DNA from: Paenibacillus amylolyticus
GTDB lineage: Bacteria; Bacillota; Bacilli; Paenibacillales; Paenibacillaceae
Reading direction: 5' to 3'
DNA: 64,000 nt
NCBI RefSeq assembly: GCF_029689945.1
Contig: NZ_CP121451.1
Location: 3,782,001-3,846,000, forward strand
Part shown: piece after piece, positions 18,601 through 28,440 of the stretch
Layout: each line of letters starts with the position of its first letter
Numbering within the stretch: the stretch's first letter is position 1
Notes under the pieces: generated by a model
Told to the model about the DNA's origin: nothing
Databases searched by the model: none
Seen by the model: only the letters and a program-made list of their open reading frames with translations
Translations under genes and position numbers: made by a program

Positions 18601-19755
18601 ATGTCATCAGATTCTACCCTAACCGATGAAGAAAGATTGGTTTTATTGTGTTCAAAGCCTGTTCTTCGGAATGTGGAGGTTGAAGATTTTCGTCAGTTAA
18701 TGACTGCTCACATGGACTGGAGCCGCGTATTCGGCATGCTGCACACCCATGGTGTGATGGGAACCGCATGGCAAAATATCGAGCGTTACTTTTTGGTGGA
18801 AGGCACGGAGAAGGCGATCTATGGCAAATTCGTCAGTTCGGTCAAGCAAATGTATCATATGCAAAAAATGCGAGGCGAACAACAGTGCAGATTTACCCTT
18901 GATATTTGTCGTGAGCTGGACAAGCGGAGCATTCAATACAGTTTGCTGAAAGGTATCGTACTTTCCCAAGTAGCGTATGGGGATCTGGGAAGCCGGGATT
19001 TCAAAGATAATGATATGCTTATACATTCAAGTCAGATTGATGAAGCGATAGCGGTTATGAAGGAAATGGGATATGTGCAGGGGATGATTAACTATAAAAC
19101 GAATTCGGTTACCCCGCTGCCTCGCAGGGAAATCATGATCCGATCGATGGTGTCCCATGAAGTCATTCCTTTGATCAAATATATAGAAAATAGTCCGTTT
19201 CTTGAATATCATGCGCTGGATTTGCAATTTTCGCTCGATCTCATGACCAGCCGCCGAACAGATCGGGCAGTGCAGCAGATGTTGGAGAGAAGCCAGCGTA
19301 TTGATGTTGCAGGACATCCTGTGCACACCTTGGAATGGGAAGATCTGCTGTTATTTATGCTTATTCATCTTACCCGTGAAGCAACAAGTGAACTGGATGT
19401 TATGGCGTACAAGGATATCCTGCTCTACAAATTCATGGACATTCACCGTTTCCTGAACAGCCCTGAGGTGAATGTGGATTGGGATAAGGTTCTGCAGCGG
19501 GCTCAGGATTTGAATTTCCAAAAGGAAGTATTCTACGCTCTTCATTATACGAAGACCCTGTATGGCGAGGCCGGACCGGAAGGATTTCTGGACAAGCTAA
19601 ATATTGAAGATCGGGAATTCCTCCACCAGGTGTATCCGTACAACAGCGAAGAGATTGCGATCCGTTGGCAGAATTCCTTGGAGGAACGATTGTTTGATAC
19701 GAATCGACCGTCCAAACTTCAGAAGAGCAATCCAATCGTTCCAGGGAAAAGATGA
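18601..19755 (+). CDS. NTP_transf_5-type nucleotidyltransferase family protein
   Basis: A 384-residue protein with the family motif YSLLKGIVLSQVAYGDLGSR followed by DFKDNDMLI (usual form LKG...Y.d.g.R..sDiDlLv). The metal-binding DxD-like pair survives as DND. Homologues accompany HprK-like kinases in lasso-peptide loci such as paeninodin (PadeN) and occur in other RiPP and capsule loci. Here the kinase-like gene is three genes upstream. The function may be nucleotidylation or extended phosphorylation of the product. Confidence 0.77.
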   Translation: MSSDSTLTDEERLVLLCSKPVLRNVEVEDFRQLMTAHMDWSRVFGMLHTHGVMGTAWQNIERYFLVEGTEKAIYGKFVSSVKQMYHMQKMRGEQQCRFTLDICRELDKRSIQYSLLKGIVLSQVAYGDLGSRDFKDNDMLIHSSQIDEAIAVMKEMGYVQGMINYKTNSVTPLPRREIMIRSMVSHEVIPLIKYIENSPFLEYHALDLQFSLDLMTSRRTDRAVQQMLERSQRIDVAGHPVHTLEWEDLLLFMLIHLTREATSELDVMAYKDILLYKFMDIHRFLNSPEVNVDWDKVLQRAQDLNFQKEVFYALHYTKTLYGEAGPEGFLDKLNIEDREFLHQVYPYNSEEIAIRWQNSLEERLFDTNRPSKLQKSNPIVPGKR

Positions 19756-19797
19756 AGCATCTCTGACCAAATCCATTTAAGTGAAAGGGATTTTGAT

Positions 19798-20996
19798 ATG
19801 CGTTATTCGTATGAAGTATCCGAAGTCACCGACACTGACACATTGTCCGAGGTAAGAATGGCGGCAAAACGCTTCGCTGAAAGAGCTGGCGAATATGACC
19901 GGGACGGGTCCTTCCCAAAAGAAAATATAGCTGACTTGAAGTCTGCAAGCCTGATGTCAGTATCCATCCCTAGCTCGTCAGGCGGTAAACGCCTTTCTCT
20001 CCGTTCCTTGTCCTCCATGGCAGAACTTTTGGCAAGCGGATGCTTATCCACGGGAATGATATGGGCCATGCACATACAGCAGGTAGAGGTATTGATTCAT
20101 CAAGGTCAGCATGATGTTTCAGAACATCTTCTGTCCAGGCTGCAGGAAGAACAGCCCTTAATCGCCTCGGTAACAACTGAAAAGGGAAAAGGGGGCACTT
20201 GCTCTCGTCCAAAAGTCCGATGGTGACCAATGGAAGCTCGCTCTATATTGACCGAGATGCTCCAGTCGTAACCGGCGGCGAGCATGCCGACTGGTTTCTC
20301 ATCACAATGAAACCTTCTGATCAAAGTCCCGACAGTGATGTCCAACTGGTTTTTGCCGAACGACATCAACTGGAACTGGAAAGTGTCTCCGATTGGCAGG
20401 CCATGGGGATGAGAGGGACCGGCAGTGTGGGCATGCGCATTCGTGGTTCAATTGGCGAAGAGCAGATGATTGGTGCAGCGACAGACTTCAAGCTGTTGGC
20501 TGTACAGACGATGATTCCCATGGGACATATTTTATGGTCTGCCTGTTGGCTTGGAGCGGCTAAGGGAGTATACGAAGGGTTAATACAACTCATCCGTAAT
20601 CCGCAAAATCGTTCCCGCTTCAATTTGCAGTCTGATTTGTTCTATGCAAGGCTTGCCAGGGTTCGATTGCAGTTGGACACAGTCAACATATATCTGAATG
20701 AGATGATCAGACAGTACGAAGATCATTCCAATCCGGGGAATATGAAGCTGCTTGAAGCGCCACGGTTCAATATACACATCAATAATCTTAAAATTTTGGC
20801 GTCAGAGACTCTTTTTCAGGCAACGGATCAAATGATAGACATTGCAGGACTATCCCACGGTTATACCGCCAATGATGGGCTTCCCCTGGAAAGGGCTTTT
20901 CGGGATTTACGTTCTGCAAGTCTGATGTATCACAATGATCGGCTGTTACTGGCGAATGGAAAGCTGAATTTGATAGATCACAGATTGCTGCCTTGA
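19798..20996 (+). CDS. Acyl-CoA dehydrogenase-like flavoprotein (one frameshift)
   Basis: About 400 residues in two frames. The N-terminal helical domain is in the first. The second has MGMRGTGSVGMRI (beta-domain flavin region), and the C-terminal helices end with LSHGYTANDGLPLERAFRDL. The G5 run at 20191-20195 is one short; G6 restores KGKGGHLLSSKSPMVTNG. Homologues desaturate acyl-CoA or carrier-bound acyl groups, or act as flavin hydroxylases. The usual catalytic Glu was not assigned with certainty. It is the last tailoring enzyme before the exporter genes. Confidence 0.85.
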
Positions 20997-21021
20997 ACGG
21001 GCGCAAGTTTGAGGGTGACAT

Positions 21022-22803
21022 ATGAAGGATAATGTCTCAGCATCAATACACGCTAAACAATCAGTACCTCCGCAAGATTCACTATTTCAAACGTATCGAT
21101 GGGTACTGTCATATGTGCAAAAATACTATGGCATGTTTTGGCTGCTGGTGTGTTGCGGTATTGGAGTCACGTGCATTCAGGTTGCGATTCCCAAGGGAGT
21201 TCAGTATTTCATCGATATCATCGTTCCCTCCGCTGATGTTATCCGATTCCGGTGGCTCATTATTCTGTTGGTTGCCGGCATGTTTCTGATGTTTGGTCTG
21301 ATGGCATGGCAAAATCTGTTGCAGAGATCCATTCAGGAGAAAGCGGCACGAGATTTGCAATACGATATTTTTAGTCATATGAGGAAGCTGGGATATTCTT
21401 ATTTCCAACAACGTCCTGTTGGTGAAAGCTTGTCTTTCATGAATACGGAAGTGAGTATCCTTCAGGACTTCTATCGGTTTCTTCTTCCGCATACGATCCA
21501 AAACATTGTAGTCTCTATTGTATCCATCACAGTGATGTGTGCGATAAGCATTCCTTTAACACTGATCATGGTGCCGTGCCTGCTTCTCTATTATCTGGTT
21601 GGACCATCCATCGAAAGAAAAGCTACCATCCTGGCCAAGCAGAATACGGAACAGCGCATAGCCTATAATCAAAAGGTATACGAGAGTGTATCAGCGCTGA
21701 CTGAAATGCGTGCCCACGGAGTCGAGGACTGGGATTGGAAACGGTTCAAGGGACACTTGCAGCCTTTTCTGGATGGACGGGTTCGCATGTTATGGATGGC
21801 TTTCTGGAGGGGCACGATACGCCGATTATCCTATTACGTTGGCGGAGTGGCAGTCATCCTGTACGGCATTCACTTGGTGAAGGTACAGGCGTTGAGCGTA
21901 GGAGAGATGTCGGCGTATTTGCTTTACTATTTTCAGGTTATGCAGACGGTAACCCTGGTCATTACGGTTATTACGGAACAAAAAGTTCTGATGCATCAAG
22001 CTTCCAGAATTCATCGCTTCATGCAAACAGAACCCGAAGTTGTCGAAATAGCCACACCGATCTCCTTAAAGGAAATTGGCGGAGAGATTCGGTTCGAACA
22101 CGTCACATATCGTTACAACCACGGTCCGGAAGTGCTCTCGGATTTTAATTTGATGATTAAGGCGGGTCAACGAGTGGCCATCGTAGGTCCAAGTGGGCAC
22201 GGAAAATCTACCCTGCTTCAGCTTTTGGTTCGTTTTTACGATCCGCAGCAGGGCGAAATTCTATTGGACAGTGTACCAATACAAAAACTTTCATTTGCAC
22301 AATTGCGAGAAAGTATAGGATATGTGTCCCAGGAAACGTATCTTTTTGGTGATACCATTCGCAATAACATTCTTTTTGGACATCCGGACGCGACAGAAGA
22401 AGACATGATCCAGGCGGCTAAGGCCGCATATGCACATGATTTCATTTCGGCTCAGCCTGAAGGATACGACACGCTGCTTGGGGAAAGAGGCGTTAACTTG
22501 TCCGGAGGTCAGAAACAGCGTATATCCATTGCCCGTATGTTTATCAAGAAACCTTCCATTCTCTTACTTGATGAGGCAACGTCCGCGCTTGATACAGCAA
22601 GTGAACAAGAAGTACAACAAGCACTGGAACGTCTTCTGTTAGGCAGGACGACCATTGCCGTTGCCCATCGGTTATCAACCATTAAGGATTACGATGTGAT
22701 TGTTGTGCTTGAACATGGGCAAATCCGGGAAATGGGAAGTCATGAGGAATTGATGAGAAGACAGGGCGTTTACTATCAGCTGAATTCGGGAGAGGAGGGG
22801 TGA
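21022..22803 (+). CDS. ABC exporter half-transporter 1 (TMD-NBD)
   Basis: Intact 593-residue exporter. About six membrane segments occupy residues 30-300. The ATPase domain follows with Walker A VGPSGHGKSTLLQLL, ABC signature NLSGGQKQRIS, Walker B SILLLDEATSALD and the switch His in AHRLST. The stop overlaps the start of the second half-transporter, so the two probably form a heterodimer that exports the cluster product. Confidence 0.95.
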   Translation: MKDNVSASIHAKQSVPPQDSLFQTYRWVLSYVQKYYGMFWLLVCCGIGVTCIQVAIPKGVQYFIDIIVPSADVIRFRWLIILLVAGMFLMFGLMAWQNLLQRSIQEKAARDLQYDIFSHMRKLGYSYFQQRPVGESLSFMNTEVSILQDFYRFLLPHTIQNIVVSIVSITVMCAISIPLTLIMVPCLLLYYLVGPSIERKATILAKQNTEQRIAYNQKVYESVSALTEMRAHGVEDWDWKRFKGHLQPFLDGRVRMLWMAFWRGTIRRLSYYVGGVAVILYGIHLVKVQALSVGEMSAYLLYYFQVMQTVTLVITVITEQKVLMHQASRIHRFMQTEPEVVEIATPISLKEIGGEIRFEHVTYRYNHGPEVLSDFNLMIKAGQRVAIVGPSGHGKSTLLQLLVRFYDPQQGEILLDSVPIQKLSFAQLRESIGYVSQETYLFGDTIRNNILFGHPDATEEDMIQAAKAAYAHDFISAQPEGYDTLLGERGVNLSGGQKQRISIARMFIKKPSILLLDEATSALDTASEQEVQQALERLLLGRTTIAVAHRLSTIKDYDVIVVLEHGQIREMGSHEELMRRQGVYYQLNSGEEG

Positions 22804-24594
22804 GCTTGTCGCTGAAGAAGCATATTCATTTTCTGAAAAAATATATCATGACACGTCCATCATTACTGCTCATCTCCGTCATTCTAATGTCCCTGGAATC
22901 TTTGTCTTTCCTGAGTATTATTGGTCTCCAGCAGCGTCTCATTGACAATATTTTATTACAAGGCCAATATGAGCTTGTGACAGAGATTGTCTGTCTTTTT
23001 GTGCTGGCTTTCCTTCTTTATGCCGTGCTTTTCACCTATGCTCCGCACATGATGCATCGAAATCAGTCTGTTATCCAATCTCATATGGCTGATGACTTTA
23101 TGTCCTATATATACAGAATTCCAATACGTCAATTGCAAAAAGAACGTATAGCCACATATGTGCATTACATTACCCAGGATCTGGACAAGGTTGCCGATAT
23201 GATCGGAAATCAGATTCCTCGCGGTATTCAGCAGCTATTTGTTGTTCTGTTTGTAGCCGTCATGATTGGCATGGTCAGCCCAGTCATGCTGATTGCCTGC
23301 TTTATACTGGGTGTGGCATACGTGAGTCTCGGCAGAGTCTTCGCAGTTAAACTGAAGAAGGCAGCTGGCCATGTTCAGAAGGCAAAAACCGGTGTGCTCG
23401 TTCATATTGAGCAAGGGATCTCTTCCACCCGAGAAGTGCTGGCTTATCACAGACTGGACTGGGAGAAGAGAGATATGACAAGCTGTACAATACGTATTAC
23501 GAGAAAGTGATGCATGAAGGTAAACAAGTGAATCTCAAAATAATCACCAGCGAACCCCTGAATTGGGGGGAAGAGTGCTTATTCTTGGATATGGGGGTTG
23601 GTTGGTCCTGCAAGGCGAACTGTCTATTGGCATGTTCGTTGTCCTGTTCCAGCTGGGATTCCAGTTTATCCAATACTTACAGGATCTGTTCAACTCATTC
23701 ATGGACTGGTCCGCAGGCGGTGCCAGTGTGGAGAGACTGCTTAACGTGATGGAAGGGGAGCAAATGGATGAAGGCAACACTCCTGTACCTTTGCCGCTGC
23801 AAAGTCTATCTTTTAACCATGTTAACTTTAGCTACGAGCCAGGGCGGAATGTCATATTGAATAATCTGACCTTCGACATTCCTATGGGACTTAAAATTGC
23901 CATTGTTGGTACCAGCGGCTCCGGAAAATCAACCATTGCCCAGCTCCTCATCCGTTATTTCGATCCGGATGCAGGTCGTATACTGGTGAATGGTAAGCCG
24001 CTCAAGCAATTGTACCGTTCAGACTGGACCGAGCGTATAGGCATTGTATTTCAGGAACCTTATTTTTTTCCGGATACCATACAAAACAATCTGTTAATGG
24101 GAACCGAAGAGGAGCAGTCTGTGAACTTGATGAGATCAGCTTGCGAGGCGGCACAAATCGATGAATATATCCTGAGTCTGCCGGAGGGATACGATACTTT
24201 TATTGGAGATCGGGGAATCACCTTGTCTGGAGGCCAGCGTCAGCGTCTCGCCATCGCCAGAGCCTTGATCCAGAATAGAGACATCCTGATATTGGATGAA
24301 GCGACCTCTGCGCTGGACGTGACGACAGAAAGACGTCTGCAGCAAGCCATTGACCGTTACCGTGAAGGAAAAACAACCATCGTTATTGCTCATCGTTTAT
24401 CAACGATTCAAAATGCGGATCTGATTTTTGTCATGCATAAAGGGGAGATGGTTGAATCAGGAACACATGATCAACTGTTGAATCAAGAGGGATTATACCG
24501 GGAAATGGTCAATCTACAGGACTTAAGTGGAGAAGGACAGCAAACGGACCTTCTCCAGAGTTTGAATTCAAACGGGCCGTCAGCGTTGGCTTAA
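22800..24594 (+). CDS. ABC exporter half-transporter 2 (TMD-NBD, two frameshifts)
   Basis: About 598 residues after repair. The GTG start 22800 overlaps the previous stop. The membrane domain runs to about 23470 in the first frame, continues in the second (MHEGKQVNLKIITSEPLNWG), and enters the third at the G6 run 23565-23570 (should be G7). The ATPase domain has VGTSGSGKSTIAQLL, TLSGGQRQRLA, ILILDEATSALD and AHRLST. Both breaks are single missing bases, near 23473 and at 23565-23570. The 3' end overlaps the convergent BtrH-like gene by 15 bases. Confidence 0.9.
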
Positions 24595-25641
24595 TATCGA
24601 TTTGCCGCTGTGAACACCCTGTCTGTTGAAATCATCTAATAACAGCTCAAGTGATTCTTTCTCCAGGTGGTACAGAGCACCTAATCTGCCCATCAAGCTG
24701 ATGATATTATCCTCACGTTGGGTCATGCCGTATTTCAAAAACTGGTTGAGGGTAATTGTTGTTTCTTGTTCAACTTGAATATAATTATCTTTGAACTTCA
24801 CGGGAAAAACATAATGGCCTTCCTGTTCTATATAGTTAATTTTGAGATTCATAAATTTTTTGTGTTCTTTCAGGGTATACAACAACCGTGTATCAATGGT
24901 TCGCTGTTTGGAAAGCATCATCTCAAAAAACATGGTTAGTTTATTATAGATGTCCAGACCGAAGGTGCGATCCGAATAAAGCGTTGGCGTATAAAAGCTC
25001 TTGAAGCTTTCCGTTTCATTACGAGAGGTATAGTAGTTTTCCATGCATTCGGCAAAGTAGGAGAGGGAAAACTCATAGATTTTGCCATTGTGGTACTCTG
25101 GATTTATCTTTAACAGATGTGTGAAGTTGAGATAATCATCGTAGATATCACAATGCTCGAACGCCGTCTTCAGATCATCGTATGAGACGGTTGTTCGAGA
25201 ATAAATTCGATGCTTGAAGAATCCGGCAAGCTGAAACTCCCGTGCGGTGTCATCATATCCATAGATCATAACCGCATGTCCGAAATGATAATTGCGAAAC
25301 GAAGGCGTATCAGGAATATAATACTCATCCACGTGGGTCCATACGTAATGCCCGGAGTTGATCTGGTTCTTGATAAACGAGATGAAATCGGGGATAGACC
25401 CCAGGATAAGATCACGGTGCAGTCGCTGAGAGTCTTTGAACCAGGGATTAAAGTGATGTTCCGGTGTCTGTACGTAGAAGTCCAGGAAAATCTCGTCATT
25501 TTTCCAATCGGATAGAAATAGATTCGTATAATTCGAGTAAATCCAAGGTTGACACTCCCGATGGTCAGAAATAATGGAAAGATAAAAGGCATGTTGAGGA
25601 TAGTTTGAAATGAGAGGATCACAAAGAGGCAATGTTTTCAT
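24580..25641 (-). CDS. BtrH-like protein A (cysteine-peptidase-fold acyltransferase candidate)
   Basis: A 353-residue protein. The start at ATG 25641 follows GGGAG. It resembles BtrH-N-type proteins found in Paenibacillus and Bacillus peptide and antibiotic loci; this assignment rests on pattern memory. Possible catalytic elements shared with its neighbour are ECQPWIYSNY (Cys), GHYVWTHVDEYY, and FGHAVMIYGYDD (His), as in papain/C39 folds. BtrH moves the AHBA side chain from a carrier protein to an aminoglycoside, so a carrier-to-acceptor acyl transfer is an attractive role here. It is on the opposite strand and ends inside the last exporter codons. Confidence 0.6.
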   Translation of the reverse strand: MKTLPLCDPLISNYPQHAFYLSIISDHRECQPWIYSNYTNLFLSDWKNDEIFLDFYVQTPEHHFNPWFKDSQRLHRDLILGSIPDFISFIKNQINSGHYVWTHVDEYYIPDTPSFRNYHFGHAVMIYGYDDTAREFQLAGFFKHRIYSRTTVSYDDLKTAFEHCDIYDDYLNFTHLLKINPEYHNGKIYEFSLSYFAECMENYYTSRNETESFKSFYTPTLYSDRTFGLDIYNKLTMFFEMMLSKQRTIDTRLLYTLKEHKKFMNLKINYIEQEGHYVFPVKFKDNYIQVEQETTITLNQFLKYGMTQREDNIISLMGRLGALYHLEKESLELLLDDFNRQGVHSGKSILSQR

Positions 25642-25853
25642 CAGTGTTGCTCCCTTCACTGGATCATTTTTTTACGCATATACCTTAATTATGGAAGAGG
25701 AATACATGTTTATTTGTATTTTAGTATATATTTGTTAAATATTCAAATTTTTAAATGGTGATTGATGATCCGAAGGTGTTAAAATAGCGATTTCAGTAGA
25801 TTTCTACTTTCTAACATTAGGTTTAATAACCATGTATAGGGAGAGAGGTGATT
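25642..25853. promoter_or_regulatory. Divergent promoter region between the two BtrH-like genes
   Basis: An AT-rich 212-base spacer between divergent starts. It must hold a promoter for each gene. I see no unambiguous -35/-10 pair and no convincing operator palindrome. Confidence 0.35.
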
Positions 25854-26838
25854 ATGGTGAAAATAGAATTACCCATTCACGATACCATGATTAACACATT
25901 TAATGTATATGGCAGTATTTCATCCATTTTATCTGACAATAAAAAGTGCTTACCCTGGTTTTACAATAATTTCATTCAAATTCGATATGTGTATGACTGG
26001 GATACATTTTTTTTGATAACCATCATTTATTAATGGATCATTGTCCTTGGCTAAATCATCATGTAGTCCCTCGTTTCGTTATAGAAAGTAAGTGGGATTC
26101 GATCGTAGATTTCATCGTGGATTCATTAAGATTAGGTCACTATGTTTACCTGTATGTTGATCGATACTTCATATCTGCTTCTACAGCCTATCTAAAATGG
26201 TCACATGTACATGAGATTTTTATTTATGGGTTCGACTCGGAAAGTAAAACGTTCTTGATCGCTGACAATTTATCGGATGGGAAATATATACAGACGGAGT
26301 GTACATTTGAAGAAGTTGCACAAGGCTATAACGTAATCAAAGGAAACAATCATTTTTTTCTGAACATTCACTTATTAAGTAAAAAGAGGAGGAGGAATAT
26401 ACGTTAAATCTCCCTCAAATTGTAATGTCGATTGAAAATTATCTCAATTCAACGATTACACTGGATGTTTCTTTCAAAGAAAAAACGCTTTTTGGTCAAA
26501 AGGCCATATTATTTTCGGTAGATAAAATGATAAAGGAAGAAAACAAACTTTTAGACAAAAGAGCTTTTCATTTATTCTTGGAGCACAAGAAACTAATGTT
26601 GAGCCGCATTAAATACTTAATCCATGAAAATGGACTAAAGTATGAACATGTTTCTGAAGGTTATAAAAACATAGTAAGAAGATTCGAAATTATAAAAAAC
26701 ATGACTCTAAGATACAACATAACAAAAGACCGGAATGTTTTATTTAGGATTAAAGATCATATATTAGATGGGTTGTATGAAGAAAAGCTTGTCTTAGATG
26801 AAATGATAAAGCTAATATCTTATATAAGGTTAAATTAG
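25854..26838 (+). CDS. BtrH-like protein B, paralogue of the divergent neighbour (two frameshifts)
   Basis: Three pieces make about 328 residues, with the start at ATG 25854 behind GAGAGAGGTG. Shared with protein A are KCLPWFYNNF, GHYVYLYVDRYF, HEIFIYGFDSESKTF and, near the end, LFLEHKKLMLSRIKYL against TLKEHKKFMNLKINYI. The first break is the T8 run 26007-26014: nine T restore TFFDNHHLLMDHCPW. The second is near 26400 and cannot be placed exactly. The piece is visibly more AT-rich than the cluster. It may be a live gene with sequence errors or a decaying copy. Confidence 0.6.
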
Positions 26839-26903
26839 AGAGATACATCTGAGAATCAGTTTTCTTAGCAGAGTAGACATTATTTATGAGAGGGGCACTA
26901 CAT

Positions 26904-27217
26904 ATGTATTTTGTTATTTTTTTGCTCATAGGACTTGTATTATGTTATCTGTTCCCATTTGGTCCAATTGTGGTCGGGGGATTATTTTTGCACTCGTTGT
27001 AGACCAATACCGCCAGACCATGCATATGCGTGAAGATATCCGGGACATCAAGAATCATCTGGGGCTAATGAACAAAGGTGAGGCGCAAGAGTACGAGATG
27101 GATAAAGAGTATACGCAAGTGGATCGTTTGGATTCAGAACAAATGGACGTCATTAATCGAAGAATTGAAGCGGAATTGGAGAAGAGAGAAATAAAAATAA
27201 GCCTTGAGTACATGTAA
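26904..27217 (+). CDS. Small membrane-anchored protein with charged cytoplasmic tail (one frameshift)
   Basis: The true start is ATG 26904 behind GAGGGG. It reads MYFVIFLLIGLVLCYLFPFG, a clear membrane segment that enters a stop after 32 codons. The G5 run at 26976-26980 is one base short. With G6 it continues VVGGIIFALVVDQYRQTM into a charged helical tail (MREDIRDIKNHLGL to EKREIKISLEYM), about 104 residues in all. No family is recognised. It stands alone between the cluster and the sugar genes. Confidence 0.65.
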
Positions 27218-27295
27218 AATAATTCTTGTTTTGCTCACTCCTGTGAGTATATTTACCTAGATCGGGAGTCATGCTAATTCGATATTAAGTTTTTG

Positions 27296-27324
27296 TTGCA
27301 CTGTGTAGAAATTTGTAATATTAT
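27296..27324 (+). promoter_or_regulatory. Promoter of the antiterminator gene
   Basis: TTGCAC at 27296-27301 and TATTAT at 27319-27324 are 17 bases apart. Transcription would start near 27331. A weak cre-like sequence (27326-27341, two mismatches to the CcpA consensus) overlaps the start point. Confidence 0.6.
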
Positions 27325-27346
27325 GAGGGAAGCGCGTACAACATAT

Positions 27347-27411
27347 CGGGTTGTAACTGTTGAATCAGGCAAAGCCGTATACCTTGGAAAAGGGATTGGT
27401 TTGTCTTTTTC
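27347..27411 (+). promoter_or_regulatory. RAT element 0 in the antiterminator leader
   Basis: CGGGTTGTAACTG then AATCAGGCAAAGCC (27347-27376) matches the LicT/SacY ribonucleic antiterminator pattern (GGnTTGTTACTG...GCAGGCAAAACC). A GGTTTG followed by a T-rich run ending at 27411 could form the overlapping terminator. It would make the gene self-regulated. Confidence 0.6.
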
Positions 27412-27430
27412 TGTATATTGGAGTGATAAA

Positions 27431-28272
27431 GTGAAAATCGAGAAGGTGCTGAACAATAATGCTGTAGTTGCAATGAATGAAGAACAACAGGAAGTTATTA
27501 TCATAGGCCGGGGATTGCTTACCAGAAGCGGGCGGGTGATATGGTTTCCGAACAGCATATCGACAAGATATTTACTTTACAGAATGAAGATATTCAGGAA
27601 AACTTCAAGGCATTAATCTCAAGCATTCCTCTGGAATATATGAAAGTCTCCGAGGAAATCATCGCTTACGCCAAATTAAAACTTGGCAAGAAACTGAATG
27701 AGAGCATTTACTTACACCTCACAGACCATATTCACTTTGCCATTGAGCGGTATCGGAAGAATCTGCCTATACGCAACGGGTTAATCTGGGAGACGAAGCA
27801 GCTGTACAAAGAGGAATACGAAGTGGGAATGGAAGCGCTCAATATGATCTGTGATCAGTTTGGCGTAATCCTGCCTGAGGACGAAGCCGGTTTTATGGCA
27901 CTTCACTTTGTCAATGCAGCTTTGAACGAGGAAATGCCCAACATCAAGAGTATGACGCAGGTCATGCAGGAAATCTTGACGATCATCAAGTATCATTTCA
28001 AGATTGATTTTGATGAGAACTCACTGACATTCTATCGCTTTGTGACGCATTTGAAGTTTTTCGCTCAACGTTTGGTGAAGGGAAAACATTACAAGAGCAA
28101 CAATGACGATGAACTGTTCCTGATGATTCAGAAAAAGTATCCAGCAGCGCACAAGTGCTCGGAGAAAATCAAGAAGTTCATTGAAAGCAACTACACGTAT
28201 CAACTAACTGACGAAGAAATAATGTACTTAACGATTCATATTGAGAGAGTTGTGAATGCAACTTCTGAATAA
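27431..28272 (+). CDS. licT: LicT/BglG-type transcriptional antiterminator (one frameshift)
   Basis: RNA-binding antiterminator of about 280 residues. The start at GTG 27431 with GGAGTGA upstream gives MKIEKVLNNNAVVAMN, the hallmark of the CAT RNA-binding domain. The G4 run at 27510-27513 needs a fifth G to read IIGRGIAYQKRAGDMVSEQ into the two PRD domains, which carry regulatory His residues (LTDHIHFAIER, MALHFVNA, YLTIHIERV). PTS-dependent phosphorylation of the PRDs would switch it according to beta-glucoside supply. It binds the RAT elements around it. Confidence 0.92.
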
Positions 28273-28290
28273 TCCCATAGATCAGCTTGC

Positions 28291-28386
28291 AGGGTTGCAA
28301 CCACCAGGGCAAAACCTGAACGATTGAATGATAGAACATACCGTTAACCGGATGTTCCGTACATTCAGATGTTCAGGTTTTTTTAT
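28291..28386 (+). promoter_or_regulatory. RAT element 1 and overlapping terminator before PTS gene 1
   Basis: AGGGTTGCAACC...AGGGCAAAACCTGAA at 28291-28320 is the RAT. Its 3' part AAAACCTGAAC (28311-28321) pairs perfectly with 28371-28381, followed by a T run to 28384, forming the alternative terminator. LicT binding would allow read-through into the PTS gene. Confidence 0.85.
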
Positions 28387-28440
28387 TCTCTCCAATAGGC
28401 TTCGAATCCGTGTTTAACCAGAAAGGAAGAAAACAACTTC

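Noticed and set aside
16341..24594. Lasso-peptide cluster
   Set aside because: The HprK-like, nucleotidyltransferase and ABC genes suggest it, but there is no precursor with leader, no B1/B2 protein and no asparagine-synthase-like cyclase.
25854..26838. Three separate small genes
   Set aside because: The three pieces align in order with the divergent BtrH-like protein, so they are one gene.
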